From positions 1-40,743 of the forward strand of contig PDHQ01000301.1 in the NCBI GenBank assembly GCA_003339415.1: a DNA stretch of 40,743 nt, given 5' to 3'. The notes beneath the pieces were generated by a model. The model searched no databases. It was given only the letters and a program-made list of their open reading frames with translations, and was not told the origin of the DNA. Shown piece after piece: positions 10,362 through 20,649 of this stretch. Positions within the stretch are counted from its first letter, which is position 1. Every line of letters begins with the position of its first letter. Both the position numbers and the translations under genes were made by a program. The DNA comes from Ophiocordyceps camponoti-saundersi (nom. inval.). Taxonomy: Eukaryota > Ascomycota > Sordariomycetes > Hypocreales > Ophiocordycipitaceae.

Positions 10362-12285
10362 ATTATAATTATTATATTTTTATTATAAATCTAGTTTATA
10401 TTTATTATATTATTAATAATAACTATTAAGAAGCTTTGCTAAGTTTTAGAATAGTATCTTTTTATATATAATTATATTATTAAGACTTTATTTAATAACT
10501 TAATCTTTTTATAAAAGGCTTCCTTACCGCCTTACTATAAGGCCCGCGCTAGCACCTTTTTTATAATAAGAGTATAACTTTTACTAATTAGGTATATTTT
10601 TTCTCTAAAAGTAATATAAAGCTACTTTAAATTAAACCGGAGCTTATAAATAGTATCTTAGAATATAATTATAATATTACTACTAAGTAGTTTCCTTATT
10701 ATAAAAGCTTAGCTTTACTTATAAAGTTTATAGTTAATATTTATTATAATTACCTTAAGGCCTTAAACTTAAAGTAGAGTAGCTATAAAGTTAGAACGAA
10801 TTATAAGCTATTACTTATATTACTTAGGAACTTACTTTTTAATAATCTTTTCTAGCGCTCTAATTATAATTATAGCTTATATTAAAAAAGTTCCGCTCCC
10901 CTTAAAGCTATAGAAAAAAGAGGAAATTATAACTATAATAGCTAAAAAGATATTATTAACTAATAAAGTTAAAATAAGAGGTGCACCTCCTTAAACCCTT
11001 TTAGACTTTACTATTTATTTAATAATTACTTATATAAAAATAAAAATATTTTTCCGAAATAATCTTACTAATATTTACCTTAGTTTCTTATAAAGTAATA
11101 AGTATTATAAACTTTTAGGTCCGAGATTACTATAATTCGGAGTAAAGCTATATTTTAAGTAAAAAATTTTTACGGTTATAATTAACTTATAAAGCGTCGC
11201 CCTCCCTTTTAGAGTCGCTTTAGGCGCGGCTAGCTATTATTATAAGGTAATAAAGAGAGCGGAGTCTGCTTATAATATAAGAATAAAAAGTTTATATCCG
11301 CGTTATTATAAGCGCAGAGTTTATAAAATATATAAAAGTTATTAAATAATATAGTAAATATAAATTAGATTTATAATAAAAGCTTAGTAATATAAGTAAA
11401 GATTTTTAATATTAAATTATATACGCTAAAACTCTAACTTTAATAATATTTTAAATATTACTAACTTAAATATATTATTAAATATTATATAATAAAGCTA
11501 TAATATAATAAGTATTTTACCGCTTTCTATATAAAAGGTAAATCCGCTTACTTTATAGCTTATAAGAAAAGACTATATTATTACTTTTTTTATTAAAAAT
11601 TCTACCTTAAGTAAAGTTAACTTTATTTTAAAATAAGAGCGGTATAAAACTAAGTAAAAGACGCGTATATTACTTAACTTTAGAGGTTTATAAATTAAAG
11701 TTTTATATATACCGCCCCTCCTCCCCCTTTAGCGCTAATTAGAAATTAGTAATAGCTAAAGCGGAAATATTAAAAAGTAAATATAATAATACCCCCTCCT
11801 TTAACTCCGACTTTATACTTATCCGCAGCTCCGCTATAATAATTTAGCTATCTTTTAAGATTAGCTATTATAAAGTCTATTATAAGATAATAGAACCTTT
11901 ATATATACTTAAGCTACGCTAATAAGGCTTTAATAAATTAAATTATTAAAGCTATTTTAATTAAATATAAGGATTTAGTTTATAATAATAATAATAGCTA
12001 AGAGGATAAGTAAGCTATATAAACTTTATATTAGACTTAGTTTACGTATATTTTTACTATTACGGAGTCCGCTTTAAAGGAAATATTAGCTTCTAAATTA
12101 CTAGTTAATACCTAACTTATTAAATATATAAAGTACTAGGTATAAACGGGGTTTTACTTAAAGCTAAGGTAATATTTAAGGGGAGGGTTTTATTTTAAGT
12201 CTTTTAGTTTTTCCCCCTTTTAGAATATATATAAGATATATCTAAGCTATATAAAGTATACTAGTATATAAATTATTATTATATT
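10362..12285 (+). mobile_element. RX repeat copy 2 with its 5' half inverted
   Basis: The right half (about 11,341-12,285) matches the second half of the other RX copies in plus orientation and ends in an (ATT)3 tail. The left half (about 10,362-11,340) matches the first half of RX in reverse complement. For example CTTCCTTACCGCCTTACTAT at 10,520-10,540 is the reverse of the block at about 6765-6785, and the GC-rich start block appears inverted at about 11,255-11,320. The order is therefore reverse(5' half) followed by the forward 3' half, with a roughly 40-bp stretch present at both the left edge and the junction. This is the configuration produced by twin priming in LINE insertions. A later inversion is the alternative. 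No target duplication could be identified. Confidence 0.8.
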
Positions 12286-12799
12286 AGTAATATAATAGCT
12301 TCTTAGTAAGGATATTATTAATAATATTTTATTTAAAATATAAGAGGCGAGTAGCTTTAGTTAAGTAAATCCTTATTATTTTCGAAAAGGGAGCGGTTTA
12401 TAATTAAAGGACTTACTTAATTATAGTAAAAAGAGTATATATAAAGGCTGCTTATAGCGACTAAGATATACTTATATAATAAATTAAAAAAATTAATAAA
12501 GTTAAAATTACCTAAGTTTAAGCTTTTTAGCTTTATAATAAGGGAGCTACGCGTATATATTTAATATTAAAAGTTACTAATATAATAAATACTAATAAAC
12601 TTATATAAAATAAACTTATAATAAATATAGAAATCTCTTAGGTTAAGGTTTATAATAACGTAATATAGCTTTAATAATACTACTAATATTATTAATTTAA
12701 ATATATAGTAAAATACTATCGCAAATAATTACGCTATAGCTTTTACGCAGCTATAATATACTTAGAAAAGGAGGCTATATACTTAGCCTTAGCTAAAAA
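12286..12799. other. Unclassified repeat DNA left of the Copia insertion
   Basis: This RIP-affected sequence continues after the Copia element at 18,117. It contains short plus-strand stretches that read protein-like (around 12,430-12,480), but no family could be assigned. The last five bases (12,795-12,799, AAAAA) are the Copia target duplication. Confidence 0.45.
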
Positions 12800-12963
12800 T
12801 ATTAAGGCACGCACGCTGTTATAGATCGGGTAATAATATTACTAATACTAAGTCTAACTCTAGTGGCCCCTTTATACTAATTTAGTGTAGCTAATATACT
12901 AACCTAACCGGGCTCAAGCCCTGAGTAGGGCATAGCTTAGACTATAGGGTATATTATATAATA
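12800..12963 (-). repeat. Copia LTR (3' LTR in element sense)
   Basis: The LTR is 164 bp. Its plus-strand ends are TATTAAGGC... and ...TTATATAATA, so the usual TG...CA termini appear as TA...TA, as expected after RIP. It keeps several CA/TG sites (for example GGCACGCACG at 12,806-12,815), so it is less mutated than the interior. Confidence 0.93.
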
Positions 12964-12972
12964 CCGCCCCTA
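12964..12972 (-). other. Copia polypurine tract
   Basis: On the minus strand AGGGGCGG lies directly upstream of the 3' LTR start (plus strand CCGCCCCT at 12,964-12,971). Position and composition fit the plus-strand primer of an LTR retrotransposon. Confidence 0.75.
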
Positions 12973-12999
12973 AGGCTAGGCAGGCTAAAGAATAACTAT

Positions 13000-15900
13000 C
13001 GTAATATTATTTCTTAGTATTTAGGCTACTAGAGCCGCCCCTATTCCTTAGCATAGCTAAATTTAGCTAGCGTACAAACTGCTAATACTTATTCGCTTAT
13101 AGACCCTTTATAAAGCTATCTATAATTATATCTTCCGTGCCGATCTACTATAAATTAAAAAAGCTTATCTAATACCTTTAAATAATTTATTTATATTATA
13201 AATTAATATACCTAATACGTGCCTTATTAAGCGGGTTAATTATAGCTAACCTCGCGTTCTAGCTATTAGTAAATATTACGAGAGGCCTCTTTTATTTATA
13301 GCTAGCGTTTTAAATAACGTTAGAGAGCTAGATTATTATAAGCTTAGCGGGCGTAAAGGCTATAAATTCGGCCTCTATATTACTTATAGTAATAAGAGTT
13401 TAATACTTTAAGCGCTACGCGATAAGGCTACTAGCGAGGAAGATAACGAACCCGGCCGTTAAGGCGCGGGTTACTTAATCGTCCGCGAACGATATATCGG
13501 AATATACGCGAAGCTAAAAATCCTTATTATATGCCGCTCCTCTAAGTATAATACTAAGAAACGGCGTACTACGTAGATAGCGGAAAAGGTACTTTATCGT
13601 AGCTAGATAAGCGTAAGTTAGATAGGAATTTACTTTTAATAGCTTCTTAACGCTATACGTAATATTAGGCCTTATACTTAGGGCTAGCTAATTTAAGCTG
13701 CTTATTTATTTCTACTATATTATAGCCTTTATTATAATCTTAGCCTCTTTCTAATCGTAAGGAATTATATATTTTATTAGCTACGGCGTCTTCGTAAGCT
13801 TTAAATTATCGGTATCGAATAGCTTAAGAATCTTACGAGCGAAGGAGGTTTAATATACTCGAATAGTTTAGGCCTAACGGTTATAATCGAACTCTAAGCT
13901 AAGGAATTCTTAAGGTTTATTAAGGTATTTAATTTTATATAATTCGTCGAGAATTACGGCCTTATTATTAATCTATATTTATATCGGTGCGGTAAGGAGG
14001 ATATCGTTTATATAAAGAATAAGGAGGCTACTATCGGCGTAGCGATAGAAATATAACTTAGAGTCGAGTTATTTAAATCCGTAACTAGCTAGATTTTTAG
14101 CTATACGCTTAAACTACTAGCGCGGCGAGGCTTAATAGCTATAAAAGGCCCTTTTTAGTTAGTAAACGTAGCCCGACTTATCCTTAAAGCTATAAGGTTA
14201 TTCGACGAAGATATCTTTATCTAATTTAGTATTAATAAAAGTATTTACGATATTAAACTTTGCCTATTTAAGGTTTTATATTATAATAAGGGTAAGGAAG
14301 ATCCGTACGGACGACTAATATATTATAGTAGTATATAGGTCCTTAATAAGTTAATCTATAAGATTACGATCTCCGCGAATAACCTAGCGGGCCTTCGCTA
14401 TCGAATTTACGCTTTTAATCGGCTTCTCTATAAATACTTAACGCCCTAGAAGGGTTTTAGTATTATAAGGCTTAGGAATAAGCTCCTAAGCGCCCTTCTA
14501 ATATAGCTTATCGAGTTTTTTCTTTATCGCGGGTACCTAATATTTATCGAATTCGGGTAGCTTCTTTATAGTACGATAATTACTTAAGGTAAAACTTATA
14601 AAGGTTTCCGTAGCTAAAGCTAAGAGAATTATTATAAGCGCTTAATTAATATATTTATCTTTATCGGCGAAGGAAATATATAGCGAAGAGGGTTTAAGAA
14701 CGCTAGCTAAATTAGCTTATATAAGCCTCTTCGAATATCTTATTAGCTTAGTGCTATAAATCTCCTCCGTTAAATAACGCTTACGGCGTTATTATATTAA
14801 TTTTATTAAGGTAGAAGATAAGGTTAACGCCTTACGCTCGCGTAAATATTAAGAAAGTCGTTTTTTAGGTATTAAGTTAGTTAGCTAAAAGTTCTATAAG
14901 TTACTAGCTAATTCGTTAGGATTATTATAATTATTAGTATCGTAAACCTAGCCGCTAGGAAGATTTAAGGTTATAGGCGCTATCGGCAGTAGTTATACCT
15001 CTTTATTAATTTCCTTAATTAATCGAAGAAGCGTATTCCCTTCGAAAAACGGGCGCGGTGCCTCTCTGCCTTAATAAGGCGTGGGATTCGGTAAGAGAAG
15101 GTGCGAAGAGTTTCCTTCGAGCGTTTTAAAACGCTTTTTTAATAACCTTATAAATTCCTCTTAAACGTTCGAATTCGATATATCTAATAATCTAGCTATA
15201 GTAGTTAGATATTTCCTTAATTATTTTTTAATATTTAATATATTAAAGGACTATAAAATGTTAATACCGCTAGTTTAGCTATAGGAAGTTTTCTCTTTCT
15301 CCTTATAAGGAAGAATAATAAGTTTAAATTCGATAATTTTACCTTTTTCTTCTAAATAAGCCTTAAATTCGATTAATAGGTCCTTTTTAATAGTAGGAGC
15401 CCTAGCACGATTAATAAAGCGTATATCTTATACTCGAATAACGATTCCTTAATTAGGAAGCTATATCTTAAAGATATAGCTATATAGGCCCTTAATACTA
15501 ACGAGATTACCCTTCTAAGCTTAAGGAGCTATTTTCTCTAACCTTATAATCTTCTCTTTTAGCTTTATTATATATACTATATAGCCCTAAGCGTGCAGGT
15601 AGCTAATATTATATTTATAGGGCAGATTAAGCGTTTTTATAACCTTCTCGAGAGGGCTCTCTTTACCTTTTATAGGTAGCAAATTCGTAATATACGCTAC
15701 TATCGATATATAATACGGCTAGAGGGTTACGGGAAGCTATATATATAGATAAATAGCTCTTACTATCGTTAAAAGCGTTCTGCCGGCTCTCTTTATAAAA
15801 CCGTTTTATTAAGGGTTATATAAGGTTAAATAACGTAGAACGAATTTATCCTAAAAAGCCTAGGCCTTAATTACCTTACTCTTAAACTCCTATATATTAT

Positions 15901-16780
15901 TAAAAGCTATCGTAGCTATAGGAATTCCTCTAGAAGAGGTATTAACCTATCTTTTCTATTTACGAAGAAGCTTAAAAGCCTAACCCTTAAAGTTAGCAGC
16001 TATTATTTAGTAGAATCTCGTAAAGGCGTTAATTCTATATAAAGAATAGCGGGCGCCGCCTATTCCTAGTAAATTATATTCGATAATATCCTAAAAAATA
16101 ATATTAAGGAACCTTATAAGCTTTACTAGCGAATCCTTACTAATTATAGTATTAGCTTTAGCAAATTAATAGGCCTTATATAAGAAGCTTTTAATAGTAT
16201 TTTTATTAATTAGAATTCCTACCTTCTAATAAGCTAAGGTTACTTTCTCTTTGCCGGTATATATAAGGCGCTTATATATAATAGTAAAATTAGCCTTTAA
16301 GCCCTTCCTAAGCGATTTATATAGTAAAGTAGCGAATACCTTAATTATAGTTTAATCGCCGCTTATAGCGATAGTACGAATAACTCGAAGTTAATCGTTA
16401 AGATAGTAAATACGCTCTTTAGTGCCTCTTTTAATAAGGAAATTTATTTTAAGGTTAGCGATAACGCCTTTTTCCTTTAAAACGCTCGTGCTTATTAAAT
16501 TCGCTTAAATATTAAGGTAATAAAAGGCCTATAATAGAATTATCGAATTATTATTAAGTAGGTTTATCTTAACCCTGCCCTCTCCCTAAAGCTATAGATC
16601 TCCGCTATTAGTAGCGCAGAAAGGGTTAATTACGGTATTCTTATAGATCTCGATAAACTATTTTAAGTTATTAAATATATAGCCTCTAGCTCTAAAATCG
16701 TATATAATATTATCTTAAGTAACGCTAGGGCTAGTAGCTATAAGTTTATATATCTATTTAGCTTTCGTAATAGCTTCTAA
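13000..16780 (-). pseudogene. Copia pol: integrase, reverse transcriptase, RNase H (RIP-inactivated)
   Basis: Reading downward on the minus strand, the RT is easily recognised between about 14,520 and 13,950. ELIPKP.NTKTLLGR.VF matches the family's W-E-L-V-x-x-P-x-x-x-K-x-x-x-x-K-W-V-F block. F-x-I-V-N-T-F-I-N-T-K-L matches the F-D-x-x-x-A-F-L-x-G-x-L block. Then come KDKSGYVY.LKRAFYSY and YINDILLTAP at about 14,000-14,020, where the catalytic YVDD has become YIND. RNase H should occupy about 13,000-13,700 and integrase about 15,200-16,700 by family order; I did not resolve their individual catalytic residues. Stops fall at Gln/Trp positions. Confidence 0.85.
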
Positions 16781-16799
16781 TATTACGATTTATTTCTAT

Positions 16800-17920
16800 T
16801 AATACTAATCTCTTAGGGGTAAGCGTAGCTTTAGATATAACTTCTAGTAATTTTCTTCCTTATAAGGCTTACTACCCTTAGGAATAAAGTATCTATAATT
16901 AAGATATTATCTTTTCTAGCTTTCTTAAGCGGGAGAAAAGGCTCTGCTACTATAATTTCCGCGGCCACGGCCTTTGCCGCGGCCTCGACCTCTTCCTCGG
17001 CCGTTATCTCGCTTTTCTTCCTATTTTTTCGTATTCTAATTTACGGAAAAAGTATCTTTCTTCTTATTATCGACAAGCTTAGCGTAATTCTAGAAGAAAC
17101 TTAGGACTTCGTCCTTCGTTAGGGGCTTTTATTTAGCTAGCTTATATATCTAATCTTCGTATTAGGAAAATATAACGGTTTTAATAGCGTTAATTATAGC
17201 GCCGATAAACTATTCCTTATAAAGTTCCTTTATTATAACGTAAAGTTAACTCTATAAGAGATTAAAGCGTTTTACGAAAATACTAAATATCGTAAAGTTC
17301 TCCGCCTTTATAATATATATTTCCTTTATAATTAATAAGAAAGTAACTCTCGGAGCTATATTATATTTCTTCTTAATAGCTATAAAAGTTTAATATACTA
17401 ATTAATTCGAATTCTAGCCGCTATCGCGAATTCCGAGGATTATTATAAGCTTATAATAATATATAATAAGATAACGGTAATAGATTTCCTTATTCTACTA
17501 TTTCTCTATAGCTATAATATTCGTATCTATAAGTTTACTACTATTAGGCTTATTAATATACTAAAATAAGCGAAATTACTTAATCGCTATTCTAATTAAT
17601 ATCTCCTAATACTACTAATTCTCTTAGCTTTTTAGCTTCTCTATATTTATTAGAATTGCTCCTATCTTTATATTCTTTAATAAGGTTATCGTAACTTTTT
17701 TTTATAGCCTAAATAAGCTCCTTATTACCTAAATAAGTAATATTTTCCTTAGTAAGGCTTATCTTAGCTTTTCTTAGCTAAAATAGTCTTCTATAAACCG
17801 GGTTAGGTATATTACCTACCTAAAATAATAATATCGGTAATATAGTAGCGTTTGCTATAGCTAAGCGGATCCTAAATAGGATCTTTTATAAGGAATATCG
17901 ATTATTATCGTGAAAAACGC
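16800..17920 (-). pseudogene. Copia gag with degraded zinc knuckle and RG-rich stretch
   Basis: At 16,838-16,893 the minus strand reads KGSKPYKEENY.KLY. This fits the Copia knuckle ending G-K-x-G-H-x-E-x-x-C-W-x-L-H-P after His/Cys-to-Tyr and Trp-to-stop RIP changes. Just upstream in the gene (about 16,960-17,010) GAGGTCGAGGCCGCGGCAAA-like sequence encodes alternating Arg/Lys and Gly, an RG-rich RNA-binding stretch common before gag knuckles. The capsid part up to about 17,900 was not matched motif by motif. This gag should package element RNA. Confidence 0.7.
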
Positions 17921-17927
17921 GCAATTT

Positions 17928-17947
17928 AGCGCGACGGGCGTATAACC
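17928..17947 (-). other. Copia primer-binding site, initiator-tRNA half type
   Basis: The minus strand immediately downstream of the 5' LTR reads GGTTATACGCCCGTCGCGCT. From memory, the anticodon-arm half of fungal initiator Met tRNA has the complement GGTTATGAGCCCAGCGCGCT, giving 16 of 20 matches. Drosophila copia uses the same internal tRNA-half priming. The tRNA sequence is recalled, not looked up. Confidence 0.65.
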
Positions 17948-18111
17948 TATTAAGGCACGCACGCTATTATAGATCGGGTAGTAATATTGCTAATACTAAG
18001 TCTAACTCTAGTAGCCCCTCTATACTAATTTAGTGTGGCTAATATACTAACCTAACCGGGCTTAAGCCCTGAGTGGGGCATAGCCTAGACTATAAGGTAT
18101 GTTATATAATA
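17948..18111 (-). repeat. Copia LTR (5' LTR in element sense)
   Basis: This is the 164-bp partner of 12,800-12,963, with the same ends, and is followed by AAAAA at 18,112-18,116. It should contain the element promoter on the minus strand, but no convincing TATA box position can be fixed in such AT-rich sequence. Confidence 0.93.
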
Positions 18112-18116
18112 AAAAA

Positions 18117-18850
18117 TAAAACTAAAAGCTATATCTTTTATAAGGGATACTACGCCTTATAATCCTAAAACTATTTTACTTTAAAAGCGTATTAGGAATT
18201 AGTATATAATAACTACGCTTATTAATTATATAAGTTTTAAGATTACTTATAGCTAACTTAATCTTAATCTAATAATAGCTTTATTAAAGTTTAGTCTTAG
18301 AAGCGATCTTTCCCGCCCCTATTATAGTTATAAGCTATAATTTAATTTAATATAAATAAAAACTTTAGTCCGGTACTAAAAAGAGGCTACGGTAAAACTA
18401 ATATTACTCTTAGTACTTAAAGAGAATAGGGAGCTAGTAAAGGATAAGGAGCCCCCTTATTTACCTTAATATAATCGTAAACTTTTACCCTATCTACTTT
18501 TAATAAAAATTAAAACCTTTTTTTAAAATATATAAAAGCGTAACTATCTTATATATATAACGCTTTATAGCTTAGTTAGCTATAATCTTATTTATATATA
18601 AAAATTATAATATAACTAATTCGGTTACTTATTATTTCTAAGTATTTTATTATATAAACTTATAGATTCTAATAGCTAAGTAATTTTTTATATTTATAAA
18701 TAATTAAACTTTTCTTTTTAAACCCCCCTTACTGCCCTTAATATAGTATCTATTCTCTTCTATACCTTACCCTTATTATAAATTATATCTATTTACTTAC
18801 TCTTATTAGTAATTAAGTTAAGTCTTCTTTTTTAAAAGGATATTATTTAC
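18117..18850. other. Unclassified repeat DNA between Copia and Gypsy-2
   Basis: This continues the sequence interrupted at 12,799. It contains a moderately GC-rich block (about 18,300-18,500) and a pyrimidine-rich stretch before the Gypsy-2 LTR (18,700-18,840). It may be the 5' part of the LINE at 26,468-29,460, with Gypsy-2 inserted within it, but I could not recognise an endonuclease domain. TTTAC at 18,846-18,850 is the Gypsy-2 target duplication. Confidence 0.4.
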
Positions 18851-19150
18851 TATTAAGGTCTAGCCCTTATATTATATTCGGGTTATAAACCTAAATATTA
18901 AACTTATAGATTAGCCTTACGATTAAACGATAAGGCTGCCGCTATCTGGCCTAGAAGCTTATAGCGGAAAGATTAAATAAAACGGAATAGAAAGGATAGT
19001 TAAACGGGAAGGCAAATAGGCTCTAAAGGAAAGAGCGGTATATATAGCTATTTAGCACGCTAAAGTATAGCTTCCTTAGAAGCTCTCTATATATAATTAT
19101 TATTATATATAGCTTAGCAAATAAGTATCCTTTTAACTAATCCCTTAATA
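18851..19150 (+). repeat. Gypsy-2 5' LTR
   Basis: The LTR is 300 bp with terminal inverted TATTAAGG...CCTTAATA (originally TG...CA). It keeps scattered CA/TG (GGCAAATAGG, TAGCACGC), in contrast to the element body. The stretch ATATATAGC about 19,030-19,040 could serve as a TATA element, but this is weak. No clear primer-binding site follows at 19,151. Confidence 0.95.
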
Positions 19151-19359
19151 AAATTATATATCTTTTTCTTATAAATTTCTACCCTTATCTTTAATATTAA
19201 TAGATTAATTAGATTAGATTAGATTAGAATAGCTAACTTATAAGACCGGATAAAAGGGCTTTAGTAATCCTAAGCTAGCCCTAGCGGGCACTAATAACTT
19301 TTATAGCGAGACTTATAAGTTTAGTAATTAGAATAATAAATATAAGTAATATAATATAT

Positions 19360-20640
19360 AATAAAAGATAGGGAGGAACGCTATTAGTAGATATTAAAAT
19401 ATATAAAATAATATTTTAAAAAATAAGCTAACGCCTTTCTCGTAGATAAGGAAGCGGAGTAAAAGGCTATATTATAAGAAGCGTAATCTACTATCTAATA
19501 ATAAGCCGTATCTTTCCTCGTAACGAAGGAAGCGGAATATATATAATAACTCGTAGCCGCGCGTGCGGACGCCTTTAAGGAAATATTATAAATAAACCCC
19601 GTTAAACTAACCTTCGCTAAAGCTACGCTTAACTAAGCTTAAATTAATATAGCCCTTATAAGGTAAAAAGAACCTTAGCTTAAGTAAGATAAGTTACTAA
19701 ATTCTTTTTACTTTTTTATAAGTTAACTAATTTACTAATATAATATTAATAAGCTTTAAAATAAAGCTAGAAATATAGATTATATCTAAGTATAAATTCT
19801 AAACTATTTTCTTAAGGATAAAATATAAAAAATATTAGCTTTCTAATTGTTTAGTAGCCTTAGTAGAAAGAGGCGCTTAAAGGACTTTTTTAACTACCTT
19901 TATCGAACTTTTAATAATATTTAGGAATAAAAAAAAGCTTAAAATAAGCTCTAGACCTTAGTTTACCGTAATAGGTAAACGTTTAGTAACTTTATTCCTA
20001 AATTTAAGGAGGTTCTAATAACCGCTATTAAATCTACGAAATAGGATAATTTTATAAAATTAACTTAGCTACGCGGGGCCCTTTCCCTAATATTTCGAAA
20101 CCTTCTAGTTACTATCGATATACCTTATAAATACTCCTTATTTATTAACTACTTATAAGGTCTTACTTAGTTTTTTAAGTAAACTCTACGCTTCCTTAAA
20201 ATAGCTAAGAAATACTAACCTAACCTAAATAAATATATAGGAGGCGCTAGGGGTATTCTCGCGAACCTAAATATAGGAAAAAATATAAATAAAGATATCC
20301 TAATAAATACGATAGGAGATAAGAAGAAGAAGAAGTAAAAAGGGAAAGATAGTAGCTATAATAAAACTCCTACTTAGATATTATAAAATACCTTTTAAGC
20401 TAAGTAAGTAAAAAGATTAGTACTAAAATAATATAGAATATTAGGTCTTTATATTAGGTATAGAACGAATATATACCTTATATATAATTATTATTTCTAA
20501 CCTTTATAAAGGCTATAATAAAAGGCTTTAGGAGAAACTTATATTAACTATATAGAAATCTTACTTTAAGTTAAGGAATATAACTCTAACGATAATTAGG
20601 GAAAAGAATAGCTTCGGAATATCGTAGCGTTTCGGAGGAT
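19360..20640 (+). pseudogene. Gypsy-2 gag (RIP-inactivated)
   Basis: Plus-strand reading from about 19,760 gives a capsid-like stretch with LFSSLSRKRRLKDFFNYL and a central F.NFIPKFKEVL segment, typical of Ty3/Gypsy gag. A basic linker (about 20,310-20,350, many Lys codons) follows. At about 20,440-20,500 the knuckle reads LYIRYRTNIYLIYNY, fitting C-x2-C-x4-H-x4-C with Cys/His turned to Tyr. The N-terminal part (19,440-19,620) is Ala/Glu-rich. It would form the particle and bind genomic RNA. TAA/TAG replace Gln/Trp codons throughout. Confidence 0.75.
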
Positions 20641-20649
20641 AAGGTAATA

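Larger units (their letters stand above)
12800..18111 (-). mobile_element. Complete Ty1/Copia LTR retrotransposon, RIP-inactivated
   Basis: Two 164-bp LTRs (12,800-12,963 and 17,948-18,111) bound a 5-kb interior on the minus strand. They are flanked by a 5-bp target duplication AAAAA (12,795-12,799 and 18,112-18,116). A half-tRNA-type primer site lies at 17,928-17,947 and a purine tract lies next to the 12,963 end. The minus-strand order is gag, integrase region, reverse transcriptase, RNase H, which is the Copia order. I count about 11 differences between the LTRs, all transitions. The interior is more GC-rich than the neighbouring elements, suggesting weaker or later RIP, but it still lacks CA/TG and has internal stops. 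Confidence 0.93.

Noticed and set aside
5949..12285. RX copies 1 and 2 as LTRs of one large element
   Set aside because: Copy 1 interrupts the Gypsy-1 RT with its own target duplication, and copy 2 is rearranged; the region between them is Gypsy-1 coding sequence on the minus strand.
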